Source of the DNA: Saccharospirillum sp043196875
GTDB taxonomy: Bacteria > Pseudomonadota > Gammaproteobacteria > Pseudomonadales > Natronospirillaceae
Direction: 5' to 3'
Length of the DNA: 64,000 nt
Assembly (NCBI RefSeq): GCF_043196875.1
Contig: NZ_JBEBMX010000001.1
Span: forward strand, 682,001 to 746,000
How positions within the stretch are numbered: the first letter of the stretch is position 1; each line of letters begins with the position of its first letter. Below are positions 15,339 to 24,187 of this stretch, piece by piece. A model generated the notes under the pieces. That model was not told the origin of the DNA and made no database searches. It was given only the letters and a program-made list of their open reading frames with translations. The translations under genes and the position numbers were made by a program.

Positions 15339-17139
15339 GATCATCGTCGAAAACCGCCAGGAAAGCCGCGCCATAACGCTCCAGCTTGGCGTCACCGACA
15401 CCCGATACTTCGCTCATCTCAGCCAGGGTGGTCGGGCGTCGCGCCAGCATCTCAGCGAGCGTTTTATCGTGAAACACCATAAAGGGCGGAATGCCCTGGT
15501 CGTCGGCCAGCTGTTTGCGACAGGCGCGCAAGGCTTGCCACAACGGCTGGTTGGCGTCTTCGATCTGGGCCGGTGCTGGTCGCGTGCCAGAGCGGCTGGA
15601 CGTACGTTCCGGCAGACTGTCTTTGCGCAGGCTGACGGTCTGCTCGCCTTTCAGCACCGGTCGGCAGGCATCGGTTAACTGCAAGCCGCCGTAGCCATCC
15701 GGATCAACTGCGAGTAGTCCCGTCGCCACCAACTGACGCAACACCGAGCGCCATTCGTTGGCCGACAGTTCCATGCCAATGCCGTAGGTCGATAATTGGT
15801 GATGACCGAGCCGGCGCAACTTTTCATTGTCGCTGCCACGTAACACATCGATTAGATGATTGGCGCCAAAACGCTGGCCAGTGCGGTATACGCAGGACAA
15901 GGCTTTGCGCACTGCCTCGGTAGCGTCCCAGCTTTCAACCGGATGCAGACAGGTATCGCAGTTGCCGCACGGCTCGGGCAGTTCATCGCCAAAATAACGC
16001 AGCAAAACCTGGCGCCGACAGCTGGTGATTTCGCACAGCCCCAGCATGGCATTCAGCCGTTGTTGTTCGTAACGCTGATGTTCTTCACTGCCTTGCGATT
16101 GCGCCATCATCTGGCGCAGTTTGACGACGTCTTCAAAGCCATAAAACAACACCGCCGTCGAGGGTTCGCCATCACGACCGGCGCGACCGGTTTCCTGATA
16201 GTAAGCCTCGATGCTTTTGGGCAAATCCAGATGCACCACAAAACGCACATCCGGTTTGTCGATGCCCATGCCGAAGGCGATGGTCGCCACCATGATAATG
16301 CCGTCTTCGCGCAGAAAACGTTGCTGATGATCCTGACGAACGGCGGCATCCAAACCAGCGTGATAGGGCAGTGCATTAAAGCCTTGCTGCACCAGCCAGT
16401 CGGCGGTTTGTTCGACTTTTTTGCGCGACAAACAATAGACAATCCCCGCCTGCTCACCGCCTTCGTCTTTTAAAAAGCGCAGCAATTGTTGACGCGGTTG
16501 TTGCTTGGCCTGAATGCGGTATTGGATATTGGGTCGATCGAAACCACCGACAAAAGCCGGCGCCTGGGTTAACCCCAAACGCTGTTGAATATCGACCCGG
16601 GTACGGGCGTCGGCGGTGGCCGTCAAAGCAATGCGTGGAATGTTGGGGAAGCGTTCGGCGAGCAATCCCAGTTTTAAATAATCGGCGCGGAAATCGTGGC
16701 CCCACTGGGAAACACAGTGCGCTTCATCGATGGCAAACAAGGCCAGCGGCGCGCGATTAAGCAGGTCGAGAGTGCGCTCCTGAATCAGTCGTTCCGGCGC
16801 GATGTAAAGCAAGTCCAGCTCGCCGGCGAGCAGCGCATTTTCGGTGTCGCGCACCGCCTCGAACGACAGCGTTGAATTGAGAAAACCGGCGCGGACGCCG
16901 AGTTCACGCAGCGCATTAACCTGGTCCTGCATCAGGGCGATCAGCGGAGAGATCACCACCCCAACACCAGCCCGAACCAGCGCCGGCACCTGATAACACA
17001 GCGACTTGCCGCCGCCGGTGGGCATCAGCACCAGGCAATCGCCACCGGCAACCAGGGTATTGATGATGGTCTCCTGATCGCCGCGAAAGGCGTCGTAACC
17101 GAAGACGTGTTGCAGAACGGAGTGAGGAGTCGCTGTCAT
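15319..17139 (-). CDS. recQ: ATP-dependent DNA helicase RecQ
   Basis: 606-residue superfamily 2 helicase that unwinds DNA 3' to 5' during recombinational repair. Visible motifs are the RecQ motif 0 region (FGYDAFRGDQETIINTL), Walker A (MPTGGGKSLCYQVPAL), DEAH-type AIDEAHCVSQWGHDFR, and motif VI QETGRAGRDGEPS. These are followed by the zinc-binding cysteines (CRRQVLLRYFGDE ... CGNCDTC), a winged helix, and a C-terminal HRDC domain (residues ~525-600). The ATG at 17139 matches the usual RecQ N-terminus. A GTG 30 bases upstream is less likely. Full length and all domains present. It sits alone, facing the chemoreceptor gene. Confidence 0.95.
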   Translation of the reverse strand: MTATPHSVLQHVFGYDAFRGDQETIINTLVAGGDCLVLMPTGGGKSLCYQVPALVRAGVGVVISPLIALMQDQVNALRELGVRAGFLNSTLSFEAVRDTENALLAGELDLLYIAPERLIQERTLDLLNRAPLALFAIDEAHCVSQWGHDFRADYLKLGLLAERFPNIPRIALTATADARTRVDIQQRLGLTQAPAFVGGFDRPNIQYRIQAKQQPRQQLLRFLKDEGGEQAGIVYCLSRKKVEQTADWLVQQGFNALPYHAGLDAAVRQDHQQRFLREDGIIMVATIAFGMGIDKPDVRFVVHLDLPKSIEAYYQETGRAGRDGEPSTAVLFYGFEDVVKLRQMMAQSQGSEEHQRYEQQRLNAMLGLCEITSCRRQVLLRYFGDELPEPCGNCDTCLHPVESWDATEAVRKALSCVYRTGQRFGANHLIDVLRGSDNEKLRRLGHHQLSTYGIGMELSANEWRSVLRQLVATGLLAVDPDGYGGLQLTDACRPVLKGEQTVSLRKDSLPERTSSRSGTRPAPAQIEDANQPLWQALRACRKQLADDQGIPPFMVFHDKTLAEMLARRPTTLAEMSEVSGVGDAKLERYGAAFLAVFDDDLNQRPA

Positions 17140-17330
17140 AAGGCCAGTATATCGACCCTGCCCGGCCACCGATACGCCAGGGAAGCTGAGTTGTTATGTG
17201 CTCAGGGTTATCGGCAACCGGCACTGAGAGAGCGGTTTCCGGCCCAGCTTCGACCACTGTTATTTGACCCATTAAGGCGTATTATCAGCCTTGGCTTGGA
17301 AGCCGTCTTACGTAGGAAAACAACTGCCAA

Positions 17331-17345
17331 GGAGGACGCATCTTG
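17331..17345 (+). promoter_or_regulatory. Ribosome site that selects a TTG start
   Basis: GGAGG at 17331-17335 lies exactly seven bases before TTG at 17343. The in-frame ATG at 17355 is preceded only by GCAAGG directly abutting it, too close to use. The spacing therefore favours the TTG start for the patatin gene. Confidence 0.6.
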
Positions 17346-19193
17346 GTTGCAAGGATGACCGACCCCAGAGCTCACCGGAACGAGCTGCTGACTCACCACC
17401 TCAATACCTTTCTCAGTGATCTAGAACCAGCCGCGTTACAACAGGTTCGCGATCGCCTCACCTGGGTAGAAATCAAATCCGGCGAGCGCCTGATGACGCA
17501 GGGCGATCCAGGCGATTCGCTCTACCTGACCATCAGCGGCCGATTGCGCGTTTATGTCACCGACGAACACGGCATAACCCGGCGGGTTCAGGAGCTTGGC
17601 CGTGGCGAAGTGATCGGTGAGATGAGCCTCTACACCGGCAAGCCTCGTTCAGCGACAGTAGTGGCACTGCGCGATTCGGTGCTGGTTCGCCTCGATCAGA
17701 CGCACTTTGAAGAACTGCTGGCCAACAGCCTGCATCTGTCGTTGACCTTGCCGCGCAAAATTATCGAGCGGTTGCAGCAGCCGCAGCATCGTCGTACCGA
17801 ACCGCGACCGGTGACGCTGACCTTAATTCCGATCAGCGCCAGCGTCGATGTGGTCGACTTCGCCGAGCGCTTTCGCCAGCCACTGTCATCACTGGGCCGG
17901 GTATACGTTCTGACCGCCGAACAGGCAGATGCCGATATCGACAGCGCCGGCCTGGCTCGTGACGAAGGCGGCGACGGCTACCGGCAGCATCGACTGGCGC
18001 TGCATCTCGATGCGCTGGAAGCCCAATACGACTATGTGTTACTGGTCGCCGACCCTACGCCCAATGCCTGGACGCGGTTTTGCTGCAGCCACAGTGACGA
18101 GCATCTGTTGTTGGCCGACGCCAACGACCCCATCCAACTGCACCCGACGGAAACGGATATTCTGGAAAACACTCCGCCAGGGCTGGACGTCGCCCAACGC
18201 CTGGTGCTGTTGCATGCCGAGGACGCGGTATCGCCGCGCCACACCGCCGACTGGCTTAACCGCCGCCCGGTCACCGACCATCTGCACGTACGACCGCAAC
18301 GCGATAGAGATCTGGCGCGTCTGGCGCGCATTGAAAACCGCACTGCTGTCGGTCTGGTACTGGCCGGAGGTGGCGCTCGCGGCCTGGCTCATATGGGCGT
18401 AATGCAGGCACTGAATGAAGCTGGTATCGATGTCGATGTGGTGGGCGGCACCAGCATTGGCGCCATCATGGCGGCGGTGATCGCCACCGATAAACCGGTT
18501 GCTCACATGCAGGATGCTTGCCGTAAAGCCTTCAGCAAAAGCCCGACCGGCGACTACAACTGGCTGCCGCTGATCTCGCTGATTCGTGGCCGCCGCCTGC
18601 GCACGCTGATCGACGAATCGTTTCGCGAACTTATGGGTCACCCCGGCCAACTGGAAGACTTATGGCTGCCGTTTTACTGCATTGCCACCAACTATTCACA
18701 CGCCCGCGAAGACGTGCTGCGGCGCGGCGATTTGACCCGCGCCTTACGCGCTACCTGCGCCATTCCTGGAGCGTTGCCGCCCATTCTTAAAGACGGCGAC
18801 CTCTTGTGCGATGGGGCAACGCTGAACAACTTTCCGGTTAACGTTATGCGTTCGGTGCAAGGGGTTGGCACCGTCATTGGCGTGGACCTCGGCACTCGCA
18901 CCGCCCAGCCACTGAGCTTTGACGAAATACCCGGTACCTGGGCTTTGTTGTTCGACCGACTGCGCAGCAAAAACAAGCGGCGCTATAAGTTGCCGTCGCT
19001 GGCGACCTATCTGGTCAGCGTTAGTTTTATCTACAGCTTTTCACAGCGCGATACCGATAAATCCCTGACCGATATGTACTTTAATCCGCCACTGAAAAGA
19101 ATCGGCTTACTCGACTGGGGCAGAATGGAAGATATTTTCAAAAGTGGTTACGACTACGCGCGTAAACAATTGCAAAGTGAGCAGTCCGGCTAA
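17343..19193 (+). CDS. Cyclic-nucleotide-domain patatin-like phospholipase (NTE type)
   Basis: 616 residues. The N-terminal part (residues ~35-150) is a cNMP-binding domain (RLMTQGDPGDSLYLTISGRLRVY, then GEMSLYTGKPRSATVVAL). A variable middle of ~170 residues follows. Residues ~338-520 form a patatin domain with the oxyanion loop AGGGARGLAHMGV, the nucleophile elbow GTSIG (Ser near 371) and the DGA dyad (Asp near 490). The arrangement matches neuropathy-target-esterase-like serine esterases and lysophospholipases. The N-terminal domain may gate activity or target membranes, since bacterial members do not always bind cAMP. It is followed by a small membrane protein gene 35 bases downstream. 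Confidence 0.85.
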   Translation: MVARMTDPRAHRNELLTHHLNTFLSDLEPAALQQVRDRLTWVEIKSGERLMTQGDPGDSLYLTISGRLRVYVTDEHGITRRVQELGRGEVIGEMSLYTGKPRSATVVALRDSVLVRLDQTHFEELLANSLHLSLTLPRKIIERLQQPQHRRTEPRPVTLTLIPISASVDVVDFAERFRQPLSSLGRVYVLTAEQADADIDSAGLARDEGGDGYRQHRLALHLDALEAQYDYVLLVADPTPNAWTRFCCSHSDEHLLLADANDPIQLHPTETDILENTPPGLDVAQRLVLLHAEDAVSPRHTADWLNRRPVTDHLHVRPQRDRDLARLARIENRTAVGLVLAGGGARGLAHMGVMQALNEAGIDVDVVGGTSIGAIMAAVIATDKPVAHMQDACRKAFSKSPTGDYNWLPLISLIRGRRLRTLIDESFRELMGHPGQLEDLWLPFYCIATNYSHAREDVLRRGDLTRALRATCAIPGALPPILKDGDLLCDGATLNNFPVNVMRSVQGVGTVIGVDLGTRTAQPLSFDEIPGTWALLFDRLRSKNKRRYKLPSLATYLVSVSFIYSFSQRDTDKSLTDMYFNPPLKRIGLLDWGRMEDIFKSGYDYARKQLQSEQSG

Positions 19194-19228
19194 ACTATAG
19201 GGCACCTATTACGCGCAGGAGCACAGCC

Positions 19229-19510
19229 ATGGAGTTGGGATTTGCCGGCGTAGGTGCCTTGATGCTGGCGCTGGTGCTGTTCACCTATTTGCGCATGATC
19301 AATGGCCGCGCCGAGGTACGCGAACGACGCAGCAGTAAAGGGCGTCTGGTCATTGAACAAGCCGATACGCTGGTGGCTTTTGGCCGCGAGGCGGACGCCA
19401 TTCGGCTGCTGGAAAAAGCGCTGGAAAAAGAACCCGGTTCCGTGCCCATCCAGGCCTGTCTGGATCGCATCAAACTGGAAATCGAAGAACGCCAGCAAGA
19501 CGACAGCTAG
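19229..19510 (+). CDS. Small membrane-anchored helical protein
   Basis: 93 residues, not assigned to a named family. One N-terminal membrane helix (GFAGVGALMLALVLFTYLRM) is followed by a cytoplasmic helical part with a TPR-like repeat (LVAFGREADAIRLLEKALEKEPG). AGGAG precedes the ATG. It lies between the patatin and aidB genes on the same strand with short gaps and may be co-transcribed. The TPR-like segment suggests protein binding. Function unknown. Confidence 0.7.
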   Translation: MELGFAGVGALMLALVLFTYLRMINGRAEVRERRSSKGRLVIEQADTLVAFGREADAIRLLEKALEKEPGSVPIQACLDRIKLEIEERQQDDS

Positions 19511-19564
19511 TCGCTCAAACCTCGCTGCGCTAGGCTGGCGACAAATAACCAGAGGCAAGCCACC

Positions 19565-21241
19565 ATGAGCGACGCCCCCTTTAACCGCGACCAACATCTG
19601 GCCAGCGCCAATACTCACGACGTCATCAACCAACCGACGGCCCTGGCCGATTACAACGTCTATCGCAGCGATCGTGCGCTGCAACACTGGAGCCATCATT
19701 TCGGTGCCGGCTGGGCCGAAGACCGACTCAACGACTACGGCGCCCGCGTCGGCGGCGACCTGATTGAAGCCGGTTTCCAGGCCAACGAAGTGCCGCCGAC
19801 CTTTCATTCGCACAACCGCTTTGGCCACCGCATCGACGAAGTGCGTTTTCACCCGGCCTACCATGAGCTGATGCGCACCGCCGTCGAAGCCGGCATTCCA
19901 GCTCTGCCCTGGCGCGATCCAAAACCCGGCGCTCATGTGGCCCGCGCCGGCCTGGAATATTTGCACATGCACGCCGAAGCCGGTTCGGCCTGCCCGCTGA
20001 CGATGACCTTTGCCGCGGTACCCGCCATTGCCTCCACTCCCGAAATCGCCGAGATATGGCTGCCGAAAATTACCGCGCCGCATTACGACCCACGTAATGT
20101 ACCTTTCTACGACAAAGCCGGTTTAACCATCGGCATGGCGATGACCGAAAAGCAAGGCGGCTCGGATGTACGCGCCAACACCAGCCGCGCTTATCCATTG
20201 GGCAAACGTCAGCCCGGGCAGTTGTATGAGTTGATTGGTCACAAGTGGTTTTGCTCGGCGCCGATGTGCGATGCCTTTCTGGTATTGGCACAAACCGAAA
20301 ATGGCTTGAGTTGTTTTTTAATGCCGCGCTGGCGTGAAGACGGTCAGAAAAATGCGCTTTTTATTCAGCGCTTAAAAGACAAATTGGGCAATCGCTCCAA
20401 TGCCTCATCGGAGATCGAATTTCGCGGCGCCCATGCCTGGCTGTTAGGCGAGGAAGGCAAGGGTGTGCGCACCATTATCGAAATGGTAGCGATGACGCGT
20501 TTCGATTGTCTGGTTGGTTCGGCGGCATTAATGCGCGCGGCGACCGCTCAGGCGTTGCATCACACCAGCGGTCGCTCGGCCTTTGGTCAGCCGTTGCACG
20601 ATGCACCACTGATGCAAAACGTGTTGGCGGATTTAGCGATTGAATCCGAAGCGGCGCTGGCCATGAGTCTGCGCGTTGGTCGCGCGCTCGATCACAGCAG
20701 CGATGAGTCAGAAAAATTACTGGCGCGCTTAGCCACGGCCGTCGGCAAATACTGGGTCTGCAAACGCACGCCACATTTAACTTATGAAGCCATGGAATGC
20801 ATCGGCGGTGTCGGTTATGTGGAGGAAAATAGTTTGCCGCGTTTGTATCGCGAAGCGCCGGTCAACGCCATCTGGGAAGGCTCGGGAAATATTCAGTGTC
20901 TGGATGTGTTGCGCGCCATCGATCGCGAACCGGCAACGCTTGAAGCACTGCTCACCGAACTCGAAAAAGCCCAAGGTCAGTCGAAAAGTTTTGATCGCGC
21001 TTTGACGGAATTAAAACAGCAATTCAGCAACACCGAGCAACTGGAATTTCGGGCGCGAACTTTGGTTGATAAATTAGCCATGACGTTTCAAGCCAGTATT
21101 TTATTGCGCGATGGCGATGCAAAAGTGGCCGAAGCTTTTGTTGAATCTCGCTTGAATCCGAATGGCGCTTTTAACTACGGAACTTTGGAACCGGGCGTGG
21201 ATTGTGCGGGCATTATTGAGCGGGCGAAGCCGGTGCTTTAA
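19565..21241 (+). CDS. aidB: AidB-like acyl-CoA dehydrogenase
   Basis: 558-residue flavoprotein of the AidB branch of acyl-CoA dehydrogenases. Family landmarks are the N-terminal extension with LNDYGARVGGD, CPLTMTFAAVPAI, GMAMTEKQGGSDVRANTSRA, IGHKWFCSAPMCDAFLVLAQT, KDKLGNRSNASSEIEF, MTRFDCLVGSAALMRAA and IWEGSGNIQCLDVLRA. In E. coli AidB is part of the Ada regulon. It binds DNA and FAD and is proposed to protect against alkylating agents, though its reaction is unsettled. The length is close to E. coli AidB. No ada gene is in view. It is followed by a 24-bp inverted-repeat element rather than a normal terminator. Confidence 0.88.
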   Translation: MSDAPFNRDQHLASANTHDVINQPTALADYNVYRSDRALQHWSHHFGAGWAEDRLNDYGARVGGDLIEAGFQANEVPPTFHSHNRFGHRIDEVRFHPAYHELMRTAVEAGIPALPWRDPKPGAHVARAGLEYLHMHAEAGSACPLTMTFAAVPAIASTPEIAEIWLPKITAPHYDPRNVPFYDKAGLTIGMAMTEKQGGSDVRANTSRAYPLGKRQPGQLYELIGHKWFCSAPMCDAFLVLAQTENGLSCFLMPRWREDGQKNALFIQRLKDKLGNRSNASSEIEFRGAHAWLLGEEGKGVRTIIEMVAMTRFDCLVGSAALMRAATAQALHHTSGRSAFGQPLHDAPLMQNVLADLAIESEAALAMSLRVGRALDHSSDESEKLLARLATAVGKYWVCKRTPHLTYEAMECIGGVGYVEENSLPRLYREAPVNAIWEGSGNIQCLDVLRAIDREPATLEALLTELEKAQGQSKSFDRALTELKQQFSNTEQLEFRARTLVDKLAMTFQASILLRDGDAKVAEAFVESRLNPNGAFNYGTLEPGVDCAGIIERAKPVL

Positions 21242-21269
21242 CTAAGTGTGGTTGGCTTTGGTCCGTGCC

Positions 21270-21444
21270 CGGTTGTAGCTCAATTTGGCTGACATGCTGC
21301 AAGTTTTCCCAGCCACTCAGCAAAGCTGAGTGTCGTTCACCTGCGCGCGAAGCAATGCTTCGCATACTACGCTTGTTTCACCCATGTAAGCTCGGCGGTC
21401 CACATCCATGTGGACCGACGGTCAGCCAAATTGAGCTACAACCG
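21270..21444. repeat. 175-bp structured element bounded by 24-bp perfect inverted repeats
   Basis: Arms 21270-21293 and 21421-21444 are perfect complements. Inside lie three more perfect hairpins: CACTCAGC/GCTGAGTG (21314-21332), GCGAAGCA/TGCTTCGC (21347-21363) and CGGTCCACAT/ATGTGGACCG (21396-21417). CTAAGTG occurs just outside both ends (21242-21248 and 21453-21459), perhaps by chance. There is no coding frame. It may be a non-autonomous mobile or REP-like element that also acts as a terminator between the converging aidB and lysR genes. Confidence 0.75.
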
Positions 21445-21452
21445 AACACTCG

Positions 21453-22388
21453 CTAAGTGGTCACTTCAATTTTATCCGACTCAGGCAAAGACGCTTTCAC
21501 GTCATCCATCAAGGCGTTCAACCCATCATCACCAACCCGATCCTCCAACCGATAAACACCCACTTCCATCGCCTCCTGTGGTTCAGTCAGCTCTAACGGC
21601 ACTACACCGTTTTCAGCCAGCGTCTCAGTCATCGACTCGGGATAAATCATCACCGCCTCGCTGTCGCGCAGAATATCCAGCCCTGCGCTCATAGAGCTGG
21701 TCGACCAGACCACACGGTCGGCGAGATGATATTGATGATGCTCGGCTTCCTTAAACTGAGGATCGGTAACCACCGCTCGGCTGTAACGCGTTTCGTCCGG
21801 GGTAACGGCCAGGTGTGGGTAGTCGAGCAGATCGACGTAGTTTACCGGCCGGCCCAGCAGCGGATGACCAGCGCGCACAAAGCAGGCGTCGCGCACCTTG
21901 AACAAAGGCGTGAACACCGCGCCGCTGTTAGGGTTCAGACCGACGATGCGATGCCCGATGAAGAGGTCTAATTCACCGGCCAGCAGCTGATCCATCGACC
22001 TTAGATGGTTACCGATCTCAATATGCGCCGGCGCGGTCGGGTGCTGTTCGCGGTAACGCTGAAACAGGTCGCGGAAAAACAGATGCCACCAGGCCATACC
22101 GACACCGATGCGCAAGCCGCTCTCCTGATCGACCTTTAACTGCTGCAACTTTCCCAGCGCGTTGTCGTAGACGCGCTGCATGATGCGCGCCTGTTCGAGC
22201 AGAGTTTCGCCGTAAGGCGTCAGCGTCATACCGCGCGGCGAGCGGTTAAATAGGGTGACACCAAGCTGGGTTTCCAGCTTTTTCAGGTTGTGCGTCAGCG
22301 TCGGTTGGCTGATAAAAAGCCGCTGCGCCGCCAGACTGACCGAGCGTAATTCGGCCACTGCTAGGAACTGTCGCCAGGCTTTGTCCAT
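21453..22388 (-). CDS. LysR-family transcriptional regulator
   Basis: 311 residues. The N-terminal winged helix-turn-helix (FLAVAELRSVSLAAQRLFISQPTLTHNLKKLE) is followed by a periplasmic-binding-like effector domain of two lobes. It is divergent from the GH13 glucosidase pair, so it probably regulates them and itself in response to a sugar or metabolite. The gap holds an AT-rich imperfect palindrome (22438-22452) of LysR type. The C-terminus (VKASLPESDKIEVTT) is charged. Its stop codon abuts the 24-bp inverted-repeat element. Confidence 0.85.
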   Translation of the reverse strand: MDKAWRQFLAVAELRSVSLAAQRLFISQPTLTHNLKKLETQLGVTLFNRSPRGMTLTPYGETLLEQARIMQRVYDNALGKLQQLKVDQESGLRIGVGMAWWHLFFRDLFQRYREQHPTAPAHIEIGNHLRSMDQLLAGELDLFIGHRIVGLNPNSGAVFTPLFKVRDACFVRAGHPLLGRPVNYVDLLDYPHLAVTPDETRYSRAVVTDPQFKEAEHHQYHLADRVVWSTSSMSAGLDILRDSEAVMIYPESMTETLAENGVVPLELTEPQEAMEVGVYRLEDRVGDDGLNALMDDVKASLPESDKIEVTT

Positions 22389-22437
22389 GCCCGCCTCTCC
22401 GTTATGGCTAGCTATCGAAAAAATCTATAATGAACGC

Positions 22438-22452
22438 AAAATAAAGCATTTT
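22438..22452. promoter_or_regulatory. Candidate LysR box
   Basis: AAAAT-AAAGC-ATTTT, a perfect 5-bp-arm palindrome in the 128-base gap between the divergent lysR and glucosidase genes. It is short and AT-rich, so chance is possible. Confidence 0.35.
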
Positions 22453-22516
22453 ATCTTTGTTTAACACTCAACTAGGCTGCGCCCAACTCAACCTATTCCT
22501 ATTGCCGAGGTACAGC

Positions 22517-24187
22517 ATGACTGAACAACGCTGGTGGCACCGCGCCGTCGTCTATCAGATTTATCCGTCTTCCTTTATGGACGCCAATGGCGATGGCATG
22601 GGCGACCTGCCCGGCATTATTCAGCGCCTCGATCATCTGGCCGAACTGGGCATTACCGTGATCTGGCTGTCGCCGATTTTTGCGTCGCCGATGGACGACA
22701 ACGGCTACGACATCTCCGACTACCAAGCCATCGCGCCTCAGTTCGGCACGTTGGACGACCTCGATCGGCTGATCGCCGAAGCCGATCAGCGTGGCATCAA
22801 GATCATCCTCGATCTGGTGGTGAACCACTCCAGCGATGAGCATCCCTGGTTCGTCGATGCCAAGTCCTCCAAAGACAGCGACTACCGCGACTTCTATATC
22901 TGGCGTCAACCCAAGGCCGACGGTGGACCACCGAGCGAGCTGACTTCTTATTTCAGCGGTTCCATGTGGGAATACGACGAAGCCAGCGGCGAGTATTACT
23001 TCCATCAGTTCAGCAAGAAACAGCCCGACCTGAACTGGGATAATCCGGCCGTGCCCGAAGCGGTGCACGCCATGATGAACTGGTGGCTCGATCGTGGCGT
23101 CGCAGGCTTCCGCATGGACGTCCTTGATCTGCTGGGCAAGGACGTCGATGGCCAGAAACTGGCCGCCGGCCCGACGCTGCATGAACGCATTCACGCCATG
23201 AACCGCGCGACTTACGGACCACGCGATGCGTTGACCGTGGGCGAAACCTGGAGCGTGACGCCAGACACAGCGCCGCTCTATTGCGCGCCCGAGCGCGATG
23301 AAATTTCCATGGTGTTCCAGTTCGAACACATCAGCCTGAGCTTCGGCACCTCGGAAGATGGCGCCCCCAGTGGTGGCAAGTGGAACGCCAAGCCGGTCGA
23401 TCCATTAAAGCTCAAGCAGGTGTTCGCTAAATGGCAGCACGCGCTTGCCGATGGCAAAGGCTGGAATTCGTTGTTCTGGAACAACCACGACCTGCCGCGC
23501 GCGGTGTCTGAATTCGGTGACGACGGCGAACATCGCATTCGCTCGGCCAAGATGCTGGCAACGGTGCTGCACGGCCAACAGGGCACGCCCTATATTTATC
23601 AGGGCGAAGAGATCGGCATGACTAACGTACGCTTTGATGCCATCGATGATTATCGCGATATCGAAACGCTGAATTTCTATCGCGAATACGGCGAACTCGG
23701 CTGGACCCCAGCAGACCGCATGGCGGCTATCTATCGCAACGGCCGCGACAACGCCCGCACACCGATGCAGTGGTCCAGCGAGCCCAACGGCGGCTTCAGC
23801 AACGGCACGCCCTGGTTGGCGGTGAATCCGAATTATCGCCACATCAACGTAGCGGCAGACCGCGCCGACCCCGAGGGCATTTTCCAGCACTATCAAACGC
23901 TGATTCAGTTGCGCAAAGACAACGACGTTCTGGTCTACGGCAGCTTCAATTTGCTGCTCGAAGACCACCCGACCGTCTTCGCCTACGAGCGTGAACTGAA
24001 CGGCGAACGCTGGTTGGTGTTGGGTTCGTTCAGCGCCGAGCGCACTCAGCTGCACCTGCCCGCCCAATGGCAAAACACCCTGTGCGACTGCCTGATTCAC
24101 AACACCAGCGCACGCGGAGCTTTGGGTCAGACGCTCGACCTGGCACCCTATGAAGCCTTTATGCTGCGCGCCCAAGGAAATGACTGA
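22517..24187 (+). CDS. GH13 alpha-glucosidase / oligo-1,6-glucosidase type enzyme
   Basis: 556-residue glycoside hydrolase family 13 enzyme with a TIM-barrel. Catalytic residues are seen in the expected motifs: nucleophile Asp201 in GFRMDVLD, acid/base Glu243 in VGETWS and transition-state Asp325 in NNHDLPR. DLVVNHSSDEHPWF marks the substrate-binding loop. It hydrolyses terminal alpha-glucosidic bonds of short oligosaccharides or sucrose-like sugars. The exact linkage is not readable. The ATG at 22517 has GAGG at 22507. No signal peptide, so cytoplasmic. Its stop overlaps the start of a paralogue by one base. Divergent LysR gene likely regulates it. Confidence 0.88.
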   Translation: MTEQRWWHRAVVYQIYPSSFMDANGDGMGDLPGIIQRLDHLAELGITVIWLSPIFASPMDDNGYDISDYQAIAPQFGTLDDLDRLIAEADQRGIKIILDLVVNHSSDEHPWFVDAKSSKDSDYRDFYIWRQPKADGGPPSELTSYFSGSMWEYDEASGEYYFHQFSKKQPDLNWDNPAVPEAVHAMMNWWLDRGVAGFRMDVLDLLGKDVDGQKLAAGPTLHERIHAMNRATYGPRDALTVGETWSVTPDTAPLYCAPERDEISMVFQFEHISLSFGTSEDGAPSGGKWNAKPVDPLKLKQVFAKWQHALADGKGWNSLFWNNHDLPRAVSEFGDDGEHRIRSAKMLATVLHGQQGTPYIYQGEEIGMTNVRFDAIDDYRDIETLNFYREYGELGWTPADRMAAIYRNGRDNARTPMQWSSEPNGGFSNGTPWLAVNPNYRHINVAADRADPEGIFQHYQTLIQLRKDNDVLVYGSFNLLLEDHPTVFAYERELNGERWLVLGSFSAERTQLHLPAQWQNTLCDCLIHNTSARGALGQTLDLAPYEAFMLRAQGND

